Assembly: GCF_034347405.1 (NCBI RefSeq)
Contig: NZ_CP133778.1
Location: 5,368,501 to 5,432,500, forward strand
From: Pseudomonas sp. CCC3.1
GTDB taxonomy: Bacteria; Pseudomonadota; Gammaproteobacteria; Pseudomonadales; Pseudomonadaceae
DNA: 64,000 bases
Reading direction: 5' to 3'
Both the position numbers and the translations under genes were made by a program. Positions within the stretch are counted from its first letter, which is position 1. Every line of letters begins with the position of its first letter. The notes below the pieces were generated by a model. That model saw only the letters and a program-made list of their open reading frames with translations. It was not told where the DNA came from and did no database searches. Of this stretch, positions 59,525-64,000 are shown one piece after another.

Positions 59525-59613
59525 CTGTGGGAGCGGGCTTGCCCGCGATGAAGGCACCTCGGTCTGTCCATCAGACGCGGGTGCCGGACTCGCGGGCAGG
59601 CCCGTTCCCACAG
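59525..59613. repeat. REP doublet (TGTGGGAGCGGGCTTGCCCGCGA family)
   Basis: CTGTGGGAGCGGGCTTGCC at 59525 and its inverted copy GGGCAGGCCCGTTCCCACAG ending at 59613 form a stem around about 48 bases. It is a fifth arm type, related to the hairpin at 457. It lies between kauB and the MFS gene. Confidence 0.88.
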
Positions 59614-59655
59614 TGGTTTATAACAACAAGATTTGTTATCCACAGGAGCACACAC

Positions 59656-60810
59656 ATGCGTTGGGCGACTTATTTCGCTGTGCTGGCCTCGGTGCTCAGC
59701 GTCGGCCTGGCGCTGGGCGTGAGCATGCCGCTGGTGTCGTTTCGGCTCGAAAGCTGGGGCTACGGCGGGTTCGCAATTGGCGTGATGGCGGCCATGCCCG
59801 CCATTGGCGTACTCGTCGGGGCCAGCGTGGCCAGCAAGCTCGCGGCGCGCTTTGGCACACCGGGTCTGATGCGTTTGTGCCTGTGGTGCGGGGCCCTGTC
59901 CATCGGGTTGCTGGCGTTATTGCCCAGCTACCCGGTGTGGTTGGTATTGCGGCTGTTGATCGGCATCGTGCTCACGGTCATTTTTATTCTCGGCGAGAGC
60001 TGGATCAACCAACTGGTGGTCGAGCAATGGCGCGGCCGGTTAGTGGCGCTGTATGGCTGCGCGTATGCCCTGAGCCAACTGTCCGGGCCGCTGCTGTTGG
60101 GCGTCGTGGGTTCGCAGGACGACTACGGCTTCTGGATCGGCGTGGCACTGCTCACCCTGGCGCCCCTGCTATTGCTGGGACGCGACGGCGCACCGGTCAC
60201 CGAAGCGTACCGCGTGACCTTCAAGGACTTGCTGGCGTTTTGTCGGGGGTTGCCTGCTATTGCGTGGGCTGTCGCTCTATTTGCGGCCTTTGAGGCGATG
60301 ATTCTGACGTTACTGCCCATCTACTGCCTGCGCCAAGGGTTCACCGCTGACATCGCACTGGCGATGGTCAGCACCGTGGTGGTGGGCGATGCCTTGCTGC
60401 AACTGCCGATTGGCGCGCTGGCCGATCGCCTGTCCCGGCGCTCACTGTTTACCGGTTGCGCCGTGCTGCTGATGCTGTCGAGCCTGGCGGTGCCATTGTT
60501 GCTCAACACCTTGTTGATCTGGCCGTTGTGGGTGATCTTCGGCGCCAGCGCGGGCGGCTTGTTCACCCTGTCGTTGATTCTGATTGGCGAACGCTACCGC
60601 GACGACGCACTGGTGCGGGCAAACGCACACGTGGCGCAGTTGTGGGGCATTGGCTGCTTGATCGGGCCATTGGCCGCAGGCGCGGGCAGCCAATGGATCA
60701 GCGGGCACGCCTTGCCACTGTTCATGGCCGCCGGGGCCTTTGGTTTGGTGATATTGGTGCTGCGCCAGGGCGCATTTGGCGCCGAGCAAACCGCAGCCAA
60801 GCCCTTGTAG
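59656..60810 (+). CDS. MFS transporter (PA5311-like)
   Basis: This 384-residue major-facilitator protein has about twelve hydrophobic segments. A basic loop after the second helix (SKLAARFG) corresponds to the MFS motif A region, and LADRLSRRSLF is its second-half copy. CAGGAG precedes the ATG at 59656; the longer in-frame ORF from 59527 crosses a REP and is rejected. AACAACAA at 59622 resembles a Crc/Hfq motif. It follows kauB on the same strand and matches PA5311 by position. Substrate is unknown. Confidence 0.9.
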   Translation: MRWATYFAVLASVLSVGLALGVSMPLVSFRLESWGYGGFAIGVMAAMPAIGVLVGASVASKLAARFGTPGLMRLCLWCGALSIGLLALLPSYPVWLVLRLLIGIVLTVIFILGESWINQLVVEQWRGRLVALYGCAYALSQLSGPLLLGVVGSQDDYGFWIGVALLTLAPLLLLGRDGAPVTEAYRVTFKDLLAFCRGLPAIAWAVALFAAFEAMILTLLPIYCLRQGFTADIALAMVSTVVVGDALLQLPIGALADRLSRRSLFTGCAVLLMLSSLAVPLLLNTLLIWPLWVIFGASAGGLFTLSLILIGERYRDDALVRANAHVAQLWGIGCLIGPLAAGAGSQWISGHALPLFMAAGAFGLVILVLRQGAFGAEQTAAKPL

Positions 60811-61149
60811 GAAGAGCCGGTCGACGCTCAGGTCTCCGTGCTTTTGATTTTGATTTAAGGCGCCCCCTTAAGCCACGCTGGCCGAACGCAGGTATTGCGT
60901 AGTGGGTAACCCGGCAGGACGCCGGGTTAGCCGCGACACGGCCATGGATGGCCGATCGCGGCGTGCCCATGGAGCAATGCCTGTGGTGAGGGCATGCCGA
61001 GCCAGGGCGAGGCACCGAGTGGCAGGGGCAAGAGCGTTTTGGTTACTTTGTCGCTCTTAACAAAGTGACACGGCGTAAGGCCGGAACCCGTAAAAAGCCG
61101 TTGCGCATCAAATGGATATGTACCCAGCCAGCCTGTGTATGAGTACAAA
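60811..61149. repeat. Dispersed Pseudomonas repeat remnant
   Basis: This gap of 339 bases holds no supported gene. It contains TTTTGGTTACTTTG followed by AACAAAGTGAC, then CGTAAGGCCGGAACCC and ATGGATATGTACCC near 61110-61126. I recall very similar strings in a dispersed repeat of fluorescent pseudomonads. Several short hairpins (AACCCGGC/GCCGGGTT near 60907-60927, GGCCATGGATGGCC near 60940) are present. Boundaries are uncertain. Small ORFs crossing it are probably not coding. Confidence 0.5.
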
Positions 61150-62700
61150 TCACAACATCTTCTCCAACCCCACGGTCTTGCTGACCCAGGCATTCAGCCG
61201 ACGCCACCAGTTGCCCGGCTCGCGGGTCAGGGTGTGCATCTGGCCGTTGTCTTCGGTCACCCAGACGATCTTGCCCTCTTCCAGTTTCGGCTCATAACTC
61301 AGCGCTGGCGCCATGCCTTGCAGGGCAAGCTTGCGCGCCTCTGCGGCCAGCTCCGGGCTGTCCACCAACACCCCGACTTCGGTGTTCCACAACCCCGAGC
61401 GCGGGTCGAAGTTGAACGAGCCGATAAACGATTTTTGCTGATCGAAGATCATCGCCTTGCTGTGCAGGCTTGAGTCCGAACTCATGCCCGGATGAAACAG
61501 GTGCAACCCGCTGCCACCCGTGCTGCCCGGCTGGCGGCGCAGTTCATAGAGCTTGACCCCGTGCTCCAGCAGCGCCTTGCGATACGGCGCGTAGCCACCA
61601 TGCACGGCAGGCACATCGGTGGCCTCCAGCGAGTTGGTCAGCAAGCGCACATCGACCCCGGCATCTGCGCGGCCTGTCAGGTACACGAGCCCGGTTTTGC
61701 CCGGCACAAAGTACGCCGAAATCAATATCAGCTCTTTGCTGACGCCCGCGAGGTCGGGGGCCAGTTGGGTGGTCAGCAGCAGATGCGGGTCAGGCTCGTC
61801 CTTGGCCAGCACTTTGCTCGGTGCATCCCACAGCGCCTGGTTCCAGGCCCAGATCAGCTCTTTGCGCCACACCTCCATCTGGGGGTGGGTTTCATAGGCT
61901 GCCAACTGCTGAAACAACGCTTGGTGGGCCAGTTTCGATTTTTTGAGCGACGCTTCCAGCGCCGTACGCGCTTGGGACAATTCTCGATGCGACAGACGCG
62001 AAGACACAAAGTCGCCAATTGGCTGACTCAGCGCGCTGTTCCAGTATTGGTCGAAGCTGTGCCCCAATTGCTCGGCCACGGGGCCGACGCTGAGCAGGTC
62101 GATGTCGGTGAAGTTCAAATCAGGCTGGGCATCGAAATATTCATCGCCCAGGTTGCGCCCGCCGACAATCGCCGCACTGTTGTCGGCCAGCCACAGCTTG
62201 TTATGCATGCGCCGGTGCTGGCGCGAAAGATTGAACAGTCGGCCCATGGCGCGAGTCACACCCGTGCTGCGCCCCAACTGCAGGGGGTTGAACAGGCGGA
62301 TTTGGATGTTGGGATGGGCCGCGAGGGTTGCCAGGATGTCGTCCAGGCCGTCGCTGGCGGTGTCGTCGAGCAGGATGCGCACCCGCACGCCGCGATCTGC
62401 GGCTTTGAGCAACTCATCCACCAGCATGCGCGTGCTCAACCCGTCATGGACGATGTAGTACTGCAAGTCGAGGCTGGTTTGCGCGTTGCGAATCAGCTCG
62501 GCGCGTGCTCTGAACGCTTCGCTGCTGTTGGGCAGCAAGCGAAACCCTGAACGGCCTTGATACGGTGCTGCCTGCGCCTGAATCGAACGGCCAAAGGCCG
62601 AGTCCGAAGCTGGCAGCGACTGGCTCGGTGCGCGGTTTACTTCCAATGTGCTACAACCCCCCAGACACAACGCAAACAGCAACATGCACAGTGATTTCAA
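61150..62700 (-). CDS. Phospholipase D-like lipoprotein
   Basis: This 516-residue protein carries a lipoprotein signal (LGGC, lipidated Cys16) and two PLD HKD motifs: HNKLWLAD around residue 170 and HSKAMIFD around residue 420. It resembles the periplasmic YmdC/ClsC-type phospholipase D or cardiolipin synthase-like proteins. It probably transfers or hydrolyses phosphodiester groups on envelope lipids. It faces the periplasm. The 3' end borders the dispersed repeat. The in vivo substrate is unknown. Confidence 0.88.
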   Translation of the reverse strand: MKSLCMLLFALCLGGCSTLEVNRAPSQSLPASDSAFGRSIQAQAAPYQGRSGFRLLPNSSEAFRARAELIRNAQTSLDLQYYIVHDGLSTRMLVDELLKAADRGVRVRILLDDTASDGLDDILATLAAHPNIQIRLFNPLQLGRSTGVTRAMGRLFNLSRQHRRMHNKLWLADNSAAIVGGRNLGDEYFDAQPDLNFTDIDLLSVGPVAEQLGHSFDQYWNSALSQPIGDFVSSRLSHRELSQARTALEASLKKSKLAHQALFQQLAAYETHPQMEVWRKELIWAWNQALWDAPSKVLAKDEPDPHLLLTTQLAPDLAGVSKELILISAYFVPGKTGLVYLTGRADAGVDVRLLTNSLEATDVPAVHGGYAPYRKALLEHGVKLYELRRQPGSTGGSGLHLFHPGMSSDSSLHSKAMIFDQQKSFIGSFNFDPRSGLWNTEVGVLVDSPELAAEARKLALQGMAPALSYEPKLEEGKIVWVTEDNGQMHTLTREPGNWWRRLNAWVSKTVGLEKML

Positions 62701-62715
62701 CGTGTGGCGCCCCGT

Positions 62716-64000
62716 TTAGTGATCAGCGGCTTCAGCCAACAGCGCGCAGGCTGTTGCACCCACTTTGCGCACCGCGTCTTCAATCTGTTGCGTAGGTTTG
62801 GCAGCGTAGTTCATTCGCAAGCAGTTACGGTACTTGCCCGACGCCGAAAAGATACTGCCCACGGCAATTTGTACCCCTTGCCCCAGCAGTGCGCGGTTGA
62901 GGCGCAAGCTGTCAAAGCCCTCCGGCAGCTCAAGCCACAGCATAAAGCTGCCTTGAGGACGACTGGCGCGAGTGCCAGCAGGAAAATAGCGGCTGACCCA
63001 GCCCAGCATCAAGTCGCGATTGCGCTGGTAATGAGTGCGCATCTTGCGCAAATGCGGTTCGAAATGGCCGTTTTTCAAAAAGTCGGCAACGGCCAGTTGC
63101 GGCTGAGGTGCCGTTGAGCCGGTGCTGATGTATTTCATGTGCAGCACCCGCTCCAGATAACGCCCCGGCGCGACCCAGCCCACCCGCAAGCCGGGCGCCA
63201 GTGTTTTGGAAAACGAGCTGCACAGCAGCACCCGGCCATCATCGTCGAATGACTTGATGGTGCGCGGGCGCGGGTAGGTGTAGGCCAGTTCGCCATACAC
63301 ATCGTCTTCGATAATCGCCACGTCGAAGCGCTGCGCCAGTGTCACCAGCGCTCGTTTGCGCGACTCGGGCATGATGTAGCCCAGCGGGTTGTTGCAACTG
63401 GGCGTGAGCTGAATGGCCTTGATCGGCCACTGTTCCAACGCCAGCTCCAGGGCTTCGAGGCTGATACCGGTCAGCGGGTCGGTGGGGATCTCCAGCGCCT
63501 TCATGCCCAGGCCCTTGAGGGTTTGCATGGCGCCATGAAAACTCGGCGAGTCGACTGCCACAATGTCGCCCGGCTCACACACCGCCCGAATGCTGCACGA
63601 CAGCGCTTCATGGCAGCCGGTGGTGATCACCAGGTCTTCAGGCCCCAACTGGCAGCCCGAGTCGAGCAGCAAACGCCCCAACTGCTCACGCAGTGCCAGC
63701 ACCCCGTAGATGTTGTCGTAATACAGACCGGGCAAGTCCAGGCGACGGCTGATTTGCGCCAGGCTGCGCAACAGCGGCTTGATGGTGGGCGTGGTCACGT
63801 CTGGCATGCCACGCCCCAACTGAATTACGTCTTTTTGCGGCACAGAGCGCACCAGCTCCAGTACCTGTTCCCACTGCGAAATTTCAACCGGCCGTTGCGC
63901 CGGTTTCCCCATGCCCGGCAAGGCTGGCAGCTCACGTTCCATCGGCACAAAGTAGCCCGATTTGGGGCGCGGTGAGGCGAGGCCGTTGTCCTCCAGCAGC
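62716..64000 (-). CDS. MocR-type GntR/aminotransferase regulator (5' end cut by window)
   Basis: The visible part (about 427 residues) is a PLP aminotransferase-like domain preceded, at the window edge, by LEDNGLASPRPKSGYFV, the C-terminal end of a GntR winged helix. The gene therefore starts beyond 64000 and is partial here. Aminotransferase landmarks include SCNNPLGYIMP, IIEDDVYGEL and PLP Lys in SSFSKTLAPGLRVGW. This is the MocR/PdxR architecture. The target is unknown. It is 15 bases upstream of the phospholipase D-like gene, on the same strand. Confidence 0.9.
   Translation of the reverse strand, partial: LLEDNGLASPRPKSGYFVPMERELPALPGMGKPAQRPVEISQWEQVLELVRSVPQKDVIQLGRGMPDVTTPTIKPLLRSLAQISRRLDLPGLYYDNIYGVLALREQLGRLLLDSGCQLGPEDLVITTGCHEALSCSIRAVCEPGDIVAVDSPSFHGAMQTLKGLGMKALEIPTDPLTGISLEALELALEQWPIKAIQLTPSCNNPLGYIMPESRKRALVTLAQRFDVAIIEDDVYGELAYTYPRPRTIKSFDDDGRVLLCSSFSKTLAPGLRVGWVAPGRYLERVLHMKYISTGSTAPQPQLAVADFLKNGHFEPHLRKMRTHYQRNRDLMLGWVSRYFPAGTRASRPQGSFMLWLELPEGFDSLRLNRALLGQGVQIAVGSIFSASGKYRNCLRMNYAAKPTQQIEDAVRKVGATACALLAEAADH

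Noticed and set aside
58223..59611. 462-residue ORF antisense to kauB
   Set aside because: Shadow frame; it also crosses a REP.
59527..59655. N-terminal extension of the MFS gene
   Set aside because: It is translated from a REP and lacks hydrophobic character; the RBS lies at 59642.
60927..61193. 88-residue ORF on the minus strand
   Set aside because: It spans the dispersed repeat and the start of the non-coding gap; no RBS or domain, so it is probably spurious.

Overview
The window is chromosomal DNA from a Pseudomonas of the broad fluorescens/putida/syringae type. Three things support this. Many gene products (Crc, PauR-type regulator, DadA/DadX, AlgC, OxyR, SpoT, ExbB/ExbD/TonB, rubredoxin pair, KauB/PauC) and their groupings match the gene order I recall for P. 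aeruginosa PAO1 around PA5286-PA5358 and P. putida around PP_5260-PP_5318. The GC content looks moderate (high 50s by eye), lower than P. aeruginosa. Intergenic gaps are filled with Pseudomonas-type REP palindromes (GTAGGAGCGAGCTTGC and related forms). No tRNA, rRNA, CRISPR array or complete insertion sequence was seen.

Layout. 1-500: ubiK, preceded by an NtrC-like site that probably serves a gene left of the window. 501-6207: an accessory metabolic cassette, made of an acidic amino-acid type ABC importer and a class I aminotransferase (leftward) and a KdgD-like dehydratase (rightward). The two arms are divergent around a gap that carries the same operator-like sequence twice. 6391-7884: comM. 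7881-9903: an AT-rich accessory island with several tiny membrane-protein ORFs converging on an orphan hcp / DUF4225 pair, probably a type VI secretion cargo. 10010-19967: LysR regulator and MATE pump, a GGDEF-EAL phosphodiesterase, rep, xpt, an acyl-CoA hydrolase/transferase and cytochrome c5. 20136-24258: pauR-like regulator and the D-alanine catabolic block dadA-ridA-dadX with divergent lrp/dadR. 24340-28400: alpha/beta hydrolase, a membrane-anchored thioredoxin-like protein and a penicillin-acylase-family enzyme.

28463-37130: ubiA/ubiC, rubredoxin and its reductase, hupA, a YbaK-HDOD protein, recG and oxyR. 37463-39621: tonB-exbD-exbB. 39810-46058: SDR protein, lipoprotein, a second RidA, spoT, rpoZ, gmk and yicC. 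46361-54287: rph, DUF4870, crc, pyrE, argB, algC, dut, coaBC and radC. 54291-60810: peptide-binding protein, rpmB-rpmG, a small secreted protein, cupin, KauB/PauC aldehyde dehydrogenase and an MFS transporter. 60811-64000: a dispersed-repeat remnant, a phospholipase D-like lipoprotein and the 3' part of a MocR-type regulator that runs off the window.

Compared with recalled PAO1 and KT2440 gene order, the block from ubiA to the MFS transporter appears inverted. Its ends lie near 24.3-28.4 kb (REP-rich) and near 60.8-61.1 kb (dispersed repeat). The strongest candidates for new biology are the ABC/aminotransferase/KdgD cassette with its shared operator, and the Hcp-DUF4225 island with its uncharacterised small membrane ORFs. 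All functions are inferred by reading translations and motifs; no database search was possible.
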